Part shown: in pieces, positions 23,344 to 37,000 of the stretch
How the letters are laid out: every line of letters starts with the position of its first letter
Numbering within the stretch: position 1 is the first letter of the stretch
NCBI RefSeq assembly: GCF_004027225.2
Contig: NC_044277.2
Location: 95,911,552-95,975,551, forward strand
DNA: 64,000 nt
DNA from: Strigops habroptila
Taxonomy: Eukaryota > Chordata > Aves > Psittaciformes > Psittacidae
Direction: 5' to 3'
Notes under the pieces: model-generated
Seen by the model: the letters and a program-made list of their open reading frames with translations, nothing else
Told to the model about the DNA's origin: nothing
Database searches by the model: none
Position numbers and translations under genes: made by a program

Positions 23344-25069
23344 AGCACAGAAAGCATTCTGTCACTTAGTATTGAGGGAAGACTAGGCCAAACTCTGCCT
23401 TGCCAGCACAGCTTTGCCAGTTCACAGCAGCAGACAGCTTTACCCAACAGATTTGGTTTTTGACATCTCTAACCAGATGACAAACTAGCTATTGTGGGTA
23501 TAAAAATCAGCTTTGCTTGATGCTTTGCTAGGTTAAGAGCTAACAAATCAGTTTTCCTTAAAAGTTACTTTAACATACCATTTTGAATGAACTCTCAGTA
23601 TCCCACTGTAAAAAACACATCTAAAATATTTTGATGCTATAGGTGAGGTAAAGGGCAGGGAAGCTGAGGCAGCAATTTAACAGCAGAAACAAAGCAAATG
23701 TCCCAATTTCAGTGTGCTTAGTATTCTCGAGTGTAAGCTGTGGATGCTTCATGACCTTGAAAATAAAGTCTTATGGATATTTTGTTTATTCTTCAGTTCA
23801 ACAAATTTCCTAAGGGTTTCATCCCGTATTTGTGCAAGCAGTTCAGTTCCCTAGGATTAGCTATATGTAGGCCAACGAGAGCTCCTCTGGAGATAGACAG
23901 ACGACATTCACATTCTCATTAAATATGTGCTGAAATGCAATCTGAGGGGTTTGGGGGTGAGGACTGTTCAGAGTTTATGGCCTCTTTAGTTTTACTCAAA
24001 TCCAAGCTTGATACTAAATGTTTGGGCTTATTTCCCAGCCCCATGGTCATTAAATGTGATTGTGAACTTCAGCTACTTCACCCCATCAAGTTCTGCCTCA
24101 CAGCTGAAGGCTAAGCTCTCCTGAAAGCAGAATCCTCATGTGCTGTCACCTGGGTGCTGAATGGCTCATCACTCACTGCCACTAGCAGAAAAGAGGGTGA
24201 CAGGAGGCATTTACTGTTTTGTAGCATTGAAAGTAAAAAGCATGCTGATGGAAAATGGGTCCAGCAGCTCCAGAGAGACCCCTGCATTTGGCTCAGTACC
24301 TCAGGTGCAGTTAAACCCACTGTTTGCTTGCAAGGTATGCTGAGGTTAGATATTGGCTGAGTTGGTTGATTTGGAGTAAGAGTCATTCAGTAGCAGCCAG
24401 GAAAAAAAAGGCAAAACATTTGGTATGTTGTTTGATATTTAATTTATTGTAAGATCTTTGTTTTAAAGGCTTTTTATGATTTAAAATTTGAGGATAGTAG
24501 TGTTGCGTACTAGGTAAAACTATATCGTCCTAATAATTTTTTAAAAATATTTGTTCCAAAGCACATGCCTCTTACTGTAATTAATCATCAGTGCTCCATT
24601 ATTCTGGACTTTAAAGCACAAGGGATATTTTGCTGTTCAAAACTGAAATATATTTAGTGTTTAGATGTTCCTGGGTTTAAGTGAGAGCCAAACAATTGCT
24701 TTCAGAATTACCAGAGTTTAGGCACCTTATGTTTTTTACTAATGATCTAAACATAAATAGGAAGTCATAATAATAGGCTAATAGTTGTTAGGTAGAGCAG
24801 GGTAATAATGAGGGTAGAGCAAGCATATGAGAGAAGCCTGGATTTCTTGGTAAGCTGGGGCCATTAAAAGGAGCACATTTTCATAGTCAAATGCAAAATT
24901 GTACAATAAAGGTGAATGCAGACTTGCTCTTGCAAAAGCAGAGCGTGTGGTTGCCAAAACAGAACTCTAAATAGGATTTAGGGTACATGCAACTGAATGT
25001 GAATTCCTATTGCATAAAGTCAGAAGGGTTAATGTGATCCTTGAACATCTAAGCTGGGGAGTAGTGATT

Positions 25070-25560
25070 AGAAATTGTATGTGGCATTGGTGAGACTGAC
25101 ACAAGAACACTGCAGTCAGTTCTCACACTGCTTTGAAAAATTATAGTGGGTGAAAAAACCTATAAATATTAGAGACCTGGAGAAAGTGCCATACAATAAG
25201 AAACTTTAGCATTTCAGTTTATTTAGATTGTCGAAAGGAAGGTGACTGGATTAAGCAAGTAAGTCTTCTTTATGGGAGGAGGAGAACTGTATCATCTAAA
25301 AGACCTTTGAATTAAGCAGGGAGAGGATGCATGGTTAAAAGCTAAATCCTGATAAATTCGTATGGGAAACTATGTGCCAATATTTAATATCATGGTGATT
25401 AATTACTGGGGCAGACTAGGAAGAGAATTAGTAGATTTTATATTTTTTGATGTTTTCAGTTCAAGGCTCAGTGCCCTTCTGGAAGGTAGCCTTCGGCTAA
25501 ACACACTCTACTTCAATCAAAAGTAAATTACTGATTGCAGTTCAAGTTACAAAGGTGAAA
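25070..25560 (+). repeat. Ancient CR1/L3-like LINE 3' relic
   Basis: The order of weak matches fits the C-terminal ORF2 and 3' region of old amniote CR1/L3 elements in sense orientation. It runs 'attggtgagactgacacaag', 'gcagtcagttctcac', 'agacctggagaaagtgcc', 'tttatttagattgtcgaaag', 'ggtgactggattaag', 'attactggggcagac', and 'gatgttttcagttcaaggct'. The copy is much more diverged than the avian CR1s elsewhere in the window and has no open frame. Boundaries are approximate and the call rests on remembered consensus. Confidence 0.5.
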
Positions 25561-25709
25561 TGCTTGCAATACAGAGGAGTTCAGAATAAATGTTGTTTTT
25601 CTGTGCCCTTAAATTCTAAAGGCACAGAGCTCCTGCAAGTAGGTTTTGTTCTGCCCTTTACACAGGGAAGGTCTGTGGACAGTGTGGAAATGGTTACTTT
25701 GAGACAGAG

Positions 25710-25745
25710 GTGATTCTTCAGCGCAGAGGACAGGTGAAGAATCAC
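25710..25745. other. Short stem-loop
   Basis: Perfect 11-bp arms, gtgattcttca (25710-25720) and tgaagaatcac (25735-25745), with a 14-nt loop. Intronic; no function assigned. Confidence 0.6.
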
Positions 25746-28154
25746 TTCTTACATAGCTTAATTCATCCCCAGTGTTCCTTGCTGGCCAGTGAATCAGTGC
25801 AGGTCAACACTCTGTTGGAGTTGTAATTAGTCATGCCCAGAGTCATACACAGTGACTGATTTTGGTCCTGCACAAATAGATGTAAATACCCATGTAGATC
25901 TTTTCAGCCTCAGTAAGGCTATGCATGGTGTAAGGCATCTCCCCACATGGAATTGCTTGTAGTATGAGAGACCTAGGCTGCAGACTCCTCGAGTATCATT
26001 TGTACATGGCTTATCAAGCCAAAGCAGCTCACCAAATAACAGGTGTGGAGAGAGGAGAGTTTACGTAAATTCAAAGCCACATTAATCATCCTGAGCTGTA
26101 TCCTAGTACCTGGTTTAAAATTTGTGCCCAGGGATAGCTCTTTGGTCTGGTTTTGCAGTCTCCTATCAAGCAGAAAATGTATGTGCATCCCTCTTGGCTA
26201 AGGAACAAATAAACAGTAAATATTATTTCAAGTACTCGGTGTGTACTTGTTCCAGGTTCTCTGGCTGACATTACTGTTGTTACGGTTCCATGTCAGAGCT
26301 GTCATAGATACTCTGCCTAACAAGCAGTGGTCTTTTCCTTGAGCTGGCGTTTTCCAGAAAGTGAAAGCTTTAGGTGCCACCTGTCTGTCCTGTTACTGCT
26401 TCAGGGAGAGAAAGAGGAACCAAATGTGAAAAAAATCATGCTGGAGAAGAGTTTTTCATATCCTGATCCTTTAATGTCATCTGAATGGACCAGCTGTTAC
26501 ACTCGGTGATGTCCTGCAGAGGTGTAAATGACCTCACATAGATGTAAGTGTGGGACTTTAAAAGTTAGAGGCGATTACCAAGTGGGTGAGAAAGTTATTT
26601 TAGGAGCCTGCCTATCTCTTTTTCAAATACAGAAGTATCAATCATACATTTTGTTAACTTTATTTACTGTTCCAGATGTTCTAGATGACAGTGGCAATCC
26701 CTAGTGGTTTAGCACGAGTGGGAAGGATCATGTTCCCATATACCGTAGCTGTCTTGTTCTTGCTGGCGGTCATCCTGATTCATCTTGAGCCTTACCCTTT
26801 TTTGAAAGTAATATCACATATTTCAGATGTTACACAATTATCAATAAAGCTAACAGAATCAGATCATAAACTAGTTTATACTTGCCAAACTAGTTTATAT
26901 TTTATCTTGCTGAGGGTTTTTTTTTTCCCTCATTTAGCTTTTATGTACTGATTAAATTAAATTAAAACCACCAATCCAGTAATGCGCATAATAGCTGCTT
27001 CTGAAAATTTCAGAAAAGGGGCATTTCAGATACAGACAAAAAAATGTTTGAAGAGAGTCAGGTTCTTCCATGTACGGTAACAAAGCAATAATTAATTTTT
27101 CATCTCAAAATTTTCGAAATGGGAGATTTCTATGCAAGGTCTAGATTTAATGGTGAAAAGTCACCTCTTCAGGCAAAATACTGCTGAAACTAAATCATAG
27201 CAAAAGCCCTCAAGCACTGAGCTCTTTCAAGACCACCACAAAAGTGATCTCTAAGACGTAAAAATAGCCAGAGGCATACAGTATCCTTAAGGCATTTTAG
27301 GCATATGATGCCCCCCTTCAAGTGGGATTCTCAACTCTCTAAACAAATGCCAGGCATCAGGTGACTTAAGGAAGGCAGCTAAAACATCACAGGAGTCTTA
27401 AACCAGTTGAGGATACATTACAGCAGGAGCTTTGACAATGCAGTTAAGAGCTGAGCAACCAAAAGACATTGAGAGATTCAACTGAAAGCCACATGGTCAT
27501 CATACTAGACTCTTCATTGTTTTCTTGGTGAAAACAAAAGTCAACCATTTCTATCCAAAGAAGAAAGCTTCTTTCTTTTGTTAGACAGACTTCCACCATC
27601 ACGGAAAAAAGAAGTGATGAACTCTGAGATTAACATCAAGCATTTTGTCCTGACTCACAAAAGTATTTATAGGCCTGAGTCCCACTGAGCTCAATCATTT
27701 GTAGCACCGCAGTATAAAACAGGAGGAGATCAGAGTGTACTTCCTTCTTCAGCGTGCTTTCTAATGGATTGGGAAAAGCTAGTCTAATTAAAGATACTGT
27801 GATAGGAAGTTACAGTTCAATAACCTTCAGTAGAAGAATGTTACACGAAAGAGAGTCATAAATAATGAAATTAAGAATAACTCATAAAGAAGCTTGAAAC
27901 TAATCTTCTAAGCTTAATTTACACACTGTGCTTCAACTTTCATATCGGTGAAGATGGGGAATAGATGAATTGTGAATGTGAGTTTTAAACAATCTTGTGA
28001 CTAAAGATCTCATTAAGGCTAGGCATGATGAGATGAGATCTTATTTCACAAAGGTACACACAGAAGTAATTTCAGACAAGGTTAAGAGAGTCCTGTATGA
28101 TTCTCACATCTTTTCATAGATCACCTGTTGGTGTTGGGGTTGAATGAGCAGTGA

Positions 28155-28315
28155 CTTCAATTGAAAACTGGCTGAACAGCGAGGCCCAGAGGGGGGTGAT
28201 CAGTGACACAAAGTCTAGTTGGAGACCAGTGAATATTGGTGTATCCCAGGGGTCCATACTGAGCCCGATCCTGTTCAACATCTTCATTAGTGATTTGGTT
28301 AGGTTTGTAATCTAA
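28155..28315 (+). repeat. CR1 LINE reverse-transcriptase fragment
   Basis: The sense frame reads '[20 protein letters not shown]' and '[19 protein letters not shown]', the PQGS...LFNIFINDL segment of the CR1 ORF2 reverse transcriptase. It is an internal fragment without the YADD catalytic block and without the CR1 3' end. It is therefore a deleted or rearranged relic rather than the usual 5'-truncated copy. Confidence 0.85.
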
Positions 28316-31049
28316 ATAGGTAGCTAAATATGGAGAAGTATAAGTATTCAGGGACTCAGTGTTTCAGAACGTTTTGTTGAATGAATGATACCTCTTGCAA
28401 TTTGAGGTACTTCTGAGTGGGGAAAAGTGTCATTTTTACATCAAATTGTTTACTTATTTCAGTGAAAAGTAATGTAAAGTAGTAAAACCATTATTATTGA
28501 TGCTTTCTATACTAAGATAGCACTCTGAGACTTTGGAATGAAGCTTTTCATTACAGAAAAGCTCATTTTTAGCACTCTCCTTTGTGACTGTTTATCTGGT
28601 TTTCTGCATGTAATAGTGAGACCTTCTTAATTTTAACTTAGAGCCGCATGTTTATGATGTATAGATGGTTTGTTTTCGTGAATGAAAGTGTTAATAAAAT
28701 TGCAGCTTGTAGTTTTCCTTTATTTGTGGAATAAACTGTTCTAGAAATTACAACACGTCAACATAAACCATGTATTTAAAAATCTCCTTGCTAGTATTAC
28801 AGATAACTAGTTTTAGTATATAGGCACCAAGGGTCACTTTTTATAAAAAGCATCTTGGGGAATAGGACTAACTAATTTCCTTGGGGATCATCTGAGAATT
28901 TGTTATACCATTCTCTCAGCTCTGCTGTTTAAATGCAAAACCCATGAGCTGTAACAATATCACCAGTTACGGCATCTGATCCAATCTACCTATGTACTCA
29001 TCCTCTATGTTGCTAGTTTGCATTCTGTGCTTGCTCTGGGCAGTTCAGGCTACAGGGAAAGACCAAATGACTCAGTAACAATTGTCACCTGCCTTTTCTA
29101 CAGTGTTGTGCACAAGGAAGTTCCTGTAGACGGGTGAGATTCATGTTCCCTTTCACATTCACATGCCCCTGCTTGTGTAGGACTCACAGCACTGCAGAGC
29201 TGTATTATTACTAAAAGTAAGGTGTTTCTCTTTTTTTTTCTTTCTTTTGTAAGCTTAAAGTAGGTTTTCTGCTCAGTTGGTATTTAAATCAAAATAGTAA
29301 CACACAGTCCAAATTACAAGTTTTGAGAGCATCCTTTACCCACAGCTTTAGTCATCAGCAATAAGTAAAAGTCTGCTTTGTCTGTAATGTGTTTAATCTG
29401 CCTCATGTAGTTTCATCACTTGTACTGTGTAGTCCTGCACTTAGATCACAAATGCTGTTCAGGTACATAGGCACATTCATGCCTCAGGCTGTGAGCTAGG
29501 TTTCTAAGCAAGGAATTTTTTTTGTTTCCATAAGCAAGACCAACTTAGTTTATACAAGATGCTATTACTGCATGATATCCTTAGAGTCCAAAACTGAGGA
29601 GTGACTGCAAAGTTCTGCAGTACGAGTCTGAGTCATCATAGCATGGTTTCCCAGCTCCTATCTGATGGTCAGAGAATACAGACATATCTAGTTGTTCTGT
29701 CACGGCAGCTTCTTCAAGAGAAGATAAAGGAAACATGGTCCACTGAGAAAATCTTTCTCTGTTATATCAGGAGGAATGTTTCTTTCACTAAGAGTTGCCT
29801 TTAAACTGGGAGGTAGGCATTTGGCACTGTGGAACACATTTGCACAGAGCCCCACAGTGAGCCTGTAGACCCTTTGTTCAAAATTCCCCATCTCAGCCAA
29901 GTCACTGCCTGAGATGTTCATACCTGGCTTTTACCAATGCTGGGTCTGACTGTAGCATCTTTTCCCAAGTTGCTTTTATCAAGTAAACATAGAAATCCAT
30001 CTGGGACCAGGAGCTTTGGGAACCGCCTGAGACTCTCAGTAGTGTTTTAGGCTTAGAAGTCAAAAAATGGAGAGTATTTCTCTGCACTGTTGGCTTAGGG
30101 ATGAGGCAAGAGTTGAATAAGGTAAGATTCCTGTTGACTTGTTAACAACTTTATGCTGTACTAATGAACTCTTTCAGTCTACAGGATATCTTCTCATGAA
30201 TAAGTAGCAGGGTCAGGTCGTCTTTTAAATATTGTATAAATATGCTGCAATATAACATTAATGATAAATAATTAAACAGCTAAGACTCTTCCATAAAAAT
30301 ATTGGTAACTTTGTCACGTTGTTAACTGGTTTATGTTTGGTGCAATGTGGCTTACCCGCACATATGCTCCATATGCTCACCCACACAAAATATGCTCCAT
30401 ACTTAATTTCTTTTAATGTTTCTCTGGTTCCACCACCATAACTATATCTCTATCTACCAGTGGGTTTATTCTCCTGACTTCCAGGTAAATCATCCAGGAA
30501 GGCTCTGAAGCAATCTCACGATAATAGTTGCTTGGCCTCCAGTCATGTTTCTAAAATCACTAGAGCTATTCAGTATAGCGTGCTCTGTGATGTCCTGAGG
30601 GTACAGCATAGCTTCTTTACTCCACAGATTGCTCCACTGGCTTTTGCAACAGAGCTTGTGCTCTGGGAGCTTATTGAGTAATGTCCTAGTGTTCTGAAAG
30701 AGTGAAATCTTTCATTTATCTGTAATAAAAATATAATCTGGAAATTTCATCTCAGAGCTCCAGGATACGTTGCTATGAATTCTGAAGGTTTGGAATGAAA
30801 GAAAGCAACCAGATTTATGTTTGGCTAGACCTCATATAGCTAGGCTGAGATAATGAGCTGATTCATGTGTACAGCACTTAGAAAAATTGCATTAAATCAT
30901 TCAACATTATAAATGATTACATTTTCATTGCTTAAGATGTGTCCATTAAGATGAAATACAGAAGTTTTTGAAATTGGGGACTTTTTGCAGTGTCAATGGA
31001 GACATTTATATTCAAGACAAATTTAAGTTAGAAGAGTGATTAAAAAAAT

Positions 31050-31061
31050 GGGGGGGGGGGG
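31050..31061. repeat. 12-G homopolymer run
   Basis: Twelve consecutive G immediately after 'taaaaaaat', intronic. It may be length-polymorphic or a sequencing artefact. Confidence 0.85.
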
Positions 31062-34000
31062 CAATAGGTTTTAAACAAAGGCTTAAGGAAGGACCAAGAG
31101 AAAACTATGAGGTTGTTGAATTTTCTAAAGGTAAACATGATATTAGTTCCAAGTAAAACCATGAAAAAGATGGTACTGAGTACAATCGGCAAAATTTTTA
31201 AGGACAACAGCATAATTAATTCTAGTCTATGTAGAACAACACCACTCATTAGTAAAACTTAGTATGATTTTTATGAGGTTATGAATTTTTCTTAAAAAAA
31301 AACCAAACCCAACCAAACAGAAACCCTTCTGATGTAAGTACTTCCGTAAGATATTTGAATTAGTGCCACTCAACATCCTTCTTTAATAGAAATGGCATTT
31401 TTCAAAAACTTACCTCCATTGTTAAATGTTTACAAAATTTCTCTTAGATCTTTGCATAGCAGAAAACTAACATGAGAAATCATCATCCATTGACAGCATA
31501 TGCAGAAAGGCAAGCAGGTGTCTCTGGTGTTGGCCAGAGCTACGGAGGTGTTTTGCTGGTGATTTGGCAGGAAATAGAAAACAATTACAAATTAAATCTA
31601 CAGGTAGCATAGAAATGACACACTAGTCAGGGACTGGAAGTGTCTGGCACACAGCTGAGCTGATTTGAACATGCGGAGGCAACGGCATGTTCATCAGCAG
31701 AGAGTGCAACCTCTAAGTGTAAAGGGCATAGAAAGCCCAAGACAAAAGACGCTTTTGGAAAATGGGATCTCAGAAAGGATTTAGAGACCCTGGTGAACAA
31801 CTGGGGTACGATTTCCCACCTGACATGCTAGTTAAGAGGCAAACCACGAGGCTTGAGATACTGTGTCCTAACTTGTATCCATGAAGTGGGTAAGTTGAAA
31901 AACAAAAAGTTAAAAAGAATTACTTAAAATCTGAAAAATCTGCTTTATAATGAGACACTAGAAGAGTTTTTAATGCAGTGAACAGCAGAATAAGAGAGTG
32001 TCTGTGGACAACAGTGAACAATAACTAGAACTTGCAGGTAGACAAACTCATGCTCTAAATAGTGTATTGCAGTGTGGGTAAATAACAATAGAAACCATTT
32101 TTCTAGAGATGCTTGAGTACATCTTGTATAGTTTTTAAATACATTCTGTCAGTCCTTCTACGCATGAAGTCTCAGCTCAGTTGAAACTGTGTGATTCATG
32201 AACCACTTGCTAAGATCCTCTGTTCTGCAGATGATTACTAGTTCAAGAGCCACTTCTAGCCTTACAGGTCAGTGAGTAATTGCCATCCTGTCCCCAACTC
32301 ATTCATGCAGGAATGCTGTTCCCCTATGCAAGAGGTGCCAGCAAGGATGCAGTATGTCTGGGGCTTCCTTGGCCCTCATGTGTATTCAGACCTGAAGTCA
32401 TCAGTAAGATGAAATGAGCAGTGTCATTTAATAATTGTGATTAAAGGCAAGGGCAGCCAGAAAACCTCAGAAGCCTGGAAGCTCTCTGAAGAGGAGTCAC
32501 GTGGCATGAGTCTGGCCCCGTGAAGGCAGCATCCTGACCAAGGTATCTCGTCCAGCACTGACTGTGTTTGCAAGGGGTATAACGGGTTTAATCCGCGTAT
32601 TAGCTGCTGTTCAGACTTGAGCTTGTGGGTCACTCATGAGCTGGATGCCACAGTTGGAACAGGCAGCTTACCAGGATACATGCCAGCCTGGCCCTCTGGC
32701 CATTCGCTGGCAGGGCCCTTGTACCCTTACCTTCCCATGCAGGCACACACATACACACTCCCTTTCCCTCTGCTCTAGCTTGTTTGCTAACCCCGGATAC
32801 AAATAGGAAATACTGAGAATAGTGTGAAGATCCTGGCCAACCAATACATCCTGAGCCGTGTTGGAAACTTGGCACATGCTGCGCTGGGTAGAGACAGCAG
32901 CAAAACAGAAATTGCAGCACTGTCCTGAAAGGTCCCCGAGTGTCTGTGGGCAGAAGCTGTGGATATTTTCTCCCCATTCACAGCTAGTTGCCTTTGTACC
33001 CAAGAGAAATATTGGCTAACGCAAGGTAAGTCATGCAGTTCTTACATGCTGCACTGCTGTCACAGAAAACACTGTTAACTGTTGCCTTGAGCAGAAAGAG
33101 AGACTATGAGTGCAGGCTTTCATAGTGGTCAGATCCACCTTGCAAAAATTCATCCGCTTCAGAAGTGCAGGAGTACAGCTTACAGCATTTCAGAGCAAGG
33201 GCAATGCGGTAGCAGGCTGCCAGCTGTGACTGAGCCACTACCAGCAGGAGAACAAATCTAGCCACAGGCAACATCGGCAAATCCTTCACTTGCTTTCAGA
33301 TAATAGGATAAAGGGAAAGAGAAGGGGAAAAAAACAGGTTTGCAAAAAAATGTAAGAGGCAAAGAGTAAGCTTGATTCTGTCCTCCTTTCCTCCAAGAGA
33401 AAAAAAAACAGACACCCCCAAACTTTGTAGCAGATTACAGAGTCGCAGGAACCAGTAAAATTAATGTGGGTCAGTAAAATAGAATCTGCAATGAGTGGGA
33501 GGGAGCAGGAGAATAGCTTCTATAACAGGGATTGAAAGAAGGGAAAACCTGGGGGAAATAAGAGGGGAAATACTTTTAAAATGCTGTTGAAAATCGTTTG
33601 TTCTATTAATACAACTAGTAAGCAAGAGGGAGAAAGAACAAGACTGAGATTCCTTTCTAGTGTGGGACAAGATTGATGAAGAAGAAAAGAGGATACTGTG
33701 TTTAGGAAGACCACGGTTCTACACTGTATATCTGCATGTATCTGTAAGCACAGCTAGGTGCCACCACAGCGTCATCTTTTCCCAGGTGGTGGATAGGTGT
33801 GAAAGTGTTGGGAATGCCACTGCTTCGTAATACAGCCCTGTCTCTCTTGGGCTGGTCCTTTCAGAGGAACATGTTGTCATTCCTGGGGTAGCTGTTGGAA
33901 CTGCACCTTAAGTGCCCTTGGCAAGGACTCAGCCCTGCTTTGGTTCTGCAGAGTTTTGATTTATGCTGCCACTTACTGAAGATAACACCCATGTTTATTT

Positions 34001-37000
34001 TTGCAGTCCTGCAGTGCTTAGGAGAAGCAGGTGTGCTGTAAGTGCCAAGTGCCATTGGTTTTTCAAGCAAGAGCTGAGTCTCTTCTCTCCAGAGCACTAG
34101 CATAATAAATACAAGCTAGGTTTATTCTCCAGAAATCAGGAGATGCGCTATTTGGAAGGTAACTGGGCTTCTTCCCATAAAAGCTCAGGATCAAGCATTT
34201 GCTTAGATTTACAGAAAATGGCTTTTTTAAAAAAGCATTGTAGTTTCCAAACCTTGGGGGATATGATACCTCTATCAGAGCTAGAAAAGAGAGTGGGGTG
34301 CGGAGGAAGATTTCTAGTTCATGTGAAATCAGGGGGAGAGGGACACTTGTCAGCAAGGAGGCTTCTGGTGCTTAATTAGAATCTTGGGGGTTTTTTTACT
34401 TTTAATTTGTGTGAAAAAGTGGGCCAAAACTGAGAAAAACATTCTGGAAATAGAAAATTCCAAGGTAGTTTTTACTCAGAAACATGAAGAACATCAGTGT
34501 TTCTAAAGTGAAGCTGTTCTTTGGAGGACACCATTGCTTGGTGAAATGATCATTCTTTTTTTCTGCATTACTGCCCCTGTCTATGGCAGTGACTTTGACT
34601 GATAAACAAATCCCTTGTGCTGAGCATCCCCCTGGGTGCGACTGCGCAGGTTGTGCCTGGTCCAAGCAAAGCAGGCTGTTTGAGAGCTGCAGCCACACCT
34701 AAAAGGCTTATGTCACCCATGGGTGTTTCTCACAGATAGGGTCTGCTGCAGGGCAGAGCTGCCAGAAGCAAGCCATATAGGCAGTGGCCTGTGAAATTCT
34801 GCCTCAAATGCTGTGGGAGTTGGTGAGTTTCAAATATAATACCTTGCCCTCATAGATCTGTGTTCTCTTGTGTAGTAGTTTGTGTTCAATTTCCAAATGG
34901 CACTGAGAAGTTATAAAATTGCCAAAGCAGACCCGAGATACAAAACCAGTGTTTTGACTCAGAATATTTGTTCAAATAAATGGTAGTAAACCTATTCTTG
35001 TACATATAGGTTGTAATTCTCTAAATATTAATAATAGCCTGCTTAATGTCTTACATGCGTGCACAGATGAAAGCCATGGACAAGCCAGGTATCTCATATG
35101 CCCCAAGGCTCAGCTCCAGCAGCATTGAGCACATTATTTTGTTTGCTAGTTGAACATTGTGGGCAGGTGGCACTTGAAGGGGTCCTCTGAGGTTAAGTGC
35201 AGTCCCCTGTTGTCCTGGGTATCACATCATACCACCATTTCCAGAAACCAAGAAGCTTCATCTTAAAAGGTCTTTGGCCTTCCCTGTTCTTGCAAGGGGG
35301 CTTTTTTGGATTCTCATGTATCTTCTAGAGTCCAGACTCTGAAAGCTGGTGTAGCTGTTTCTTCTCCTGCCAACACCATGCTTTTGATTAGTGATGGGTT
35401 CTCTTTGCAAACAGCTAGTGCAAACTGAGCATGTTGGGTCTCTCTCCTTCCCACTCCTACCTCACATGATGATTGCCATTACTTAGCTGATGGTGTTGAA
35501 CTTCCCAGCCACTCCTGAACCAAGTCAGCTGTTGTAGCATAACCAGCCAGTGAGTTATGCTGTTTACTCTGCACTGAAGAGGATTAAGGAATGATCATAT
35601 GTCCCATTCTGTGGACTGAGCTGCGGATTGTAAACAGACAGGTAGTAGATGGAGATAGCAGTAATTTCAGCTATCAGTCATCCAGATAGATCTGAATGAG
35701 AACATTTGGCCATGCCATTAAACGGTGCTTCTTTTCATCCCCTTGATATGTTTATAGACAGCAAACATGTCTCTTTTTTGCCTTCATTTGATGATGGTAA
35801 ACAAGTCAAATGCATTTAATTAATTGTCTGTTTTTACGGTAGGTTTTCCATTCCACTAGCCATTCAAGTAACCTTGGGTTACTCTCCCAACTCATTCCAG
35901 TTTGAATCATCCTTGTTTGAACATGGGTGGGTTTTGAACAAATTGAATCCTTCACTTACAAATTTGGAGCTATCAGGGAGCTCCATATACAAGTGTTGGT
36001 TGTTTTGTGTGTGTGCGTGTGTTTGGCAAGCAAGAGGATTGGTGTCAAGGCTTGTTTCAAGGGTGAAAACTGCAGGTTGTGAGAAGCTGTGTGTACTCAT
36101 TGTGAAGCAGATTACAAACTAAAGAAATACAGTGTGAAGGTAATACTAACCCATGACGAGGTCACTAGGCAGTGAGAATGGAGCAGAGTCTTAAGAAGTA
36201 TCCTCAAAGAAAATATTATCCAGTGCACGTCACTCCTCCTTAAGTTACAGTATAGCCCCTCTGTCCTGGTGTGTGGTACGATCAAACTGGGAGATAGAGT
36301 AGCTGGCTGCTGGAGCATATACTGTTCCTTCAAGCAGCTCCCAGCTGCAGTCACTGAGTCTGAGGAGTTTTAAGATGTTAGATGTCCTTACACCCCCCCA
36401 GCCTCTCTTGGGTGAGGCACTGTGCTGTTCCCGATAGGCATCTGAAAAACAGACAACTTGATTGTGTTCTGTTTCATAGGTATTTATTGTCTGCTTTATT
36501 CTTTGCATGTTTCTTGCTTCTCACAGAGTTTAGTTTTTGGTTGCTTTCCATAAAGTAGAGACAGATAACATTTGTTTCCCTCTAACAAATACTGTTGCTT
36601 TTGGAGAAGTGTGTGCTAAAAGTGGACGTAGGTTTGAGAAAAGCTGTTTGAGAAGCAGATGTTAATGAGAGGGCATTTTGTGCATCTGTGGTGCTACTTA
36701 CCTGCTTTCCATTCTTCCCAGCAACTGTACTCAGGTAAAAAGAAGCAGGGCAGTGGACTAAGGCGTGTATCTGCATGTGACAGGGGCAGTAAGTGGAGGA
36801 GGCAGGGAAATGGAGGGCAGCCTTAAGATCACAACAGTCTTGCCTGGTAGATAGGTAATTGAATCCCTTGTGTCTGTGTCTTTCTCCATAATTCAGATGT
36901 ATATGCTAAATCCATGCAGTCAGAGTACAGCTGTTAAAGACATCTACAGCATTTCCAGGGGAAAAGGTGACAGTTAAACAGGTCTCAAGGCTCAGTATTT

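Noticed and set aside
32630..33003. Overlapping minus-strand frames of 111-115 codons
   Set aside because: Several frames are open at once and no recognisable protein is encoded. They lie inside the KCNG2 intron.
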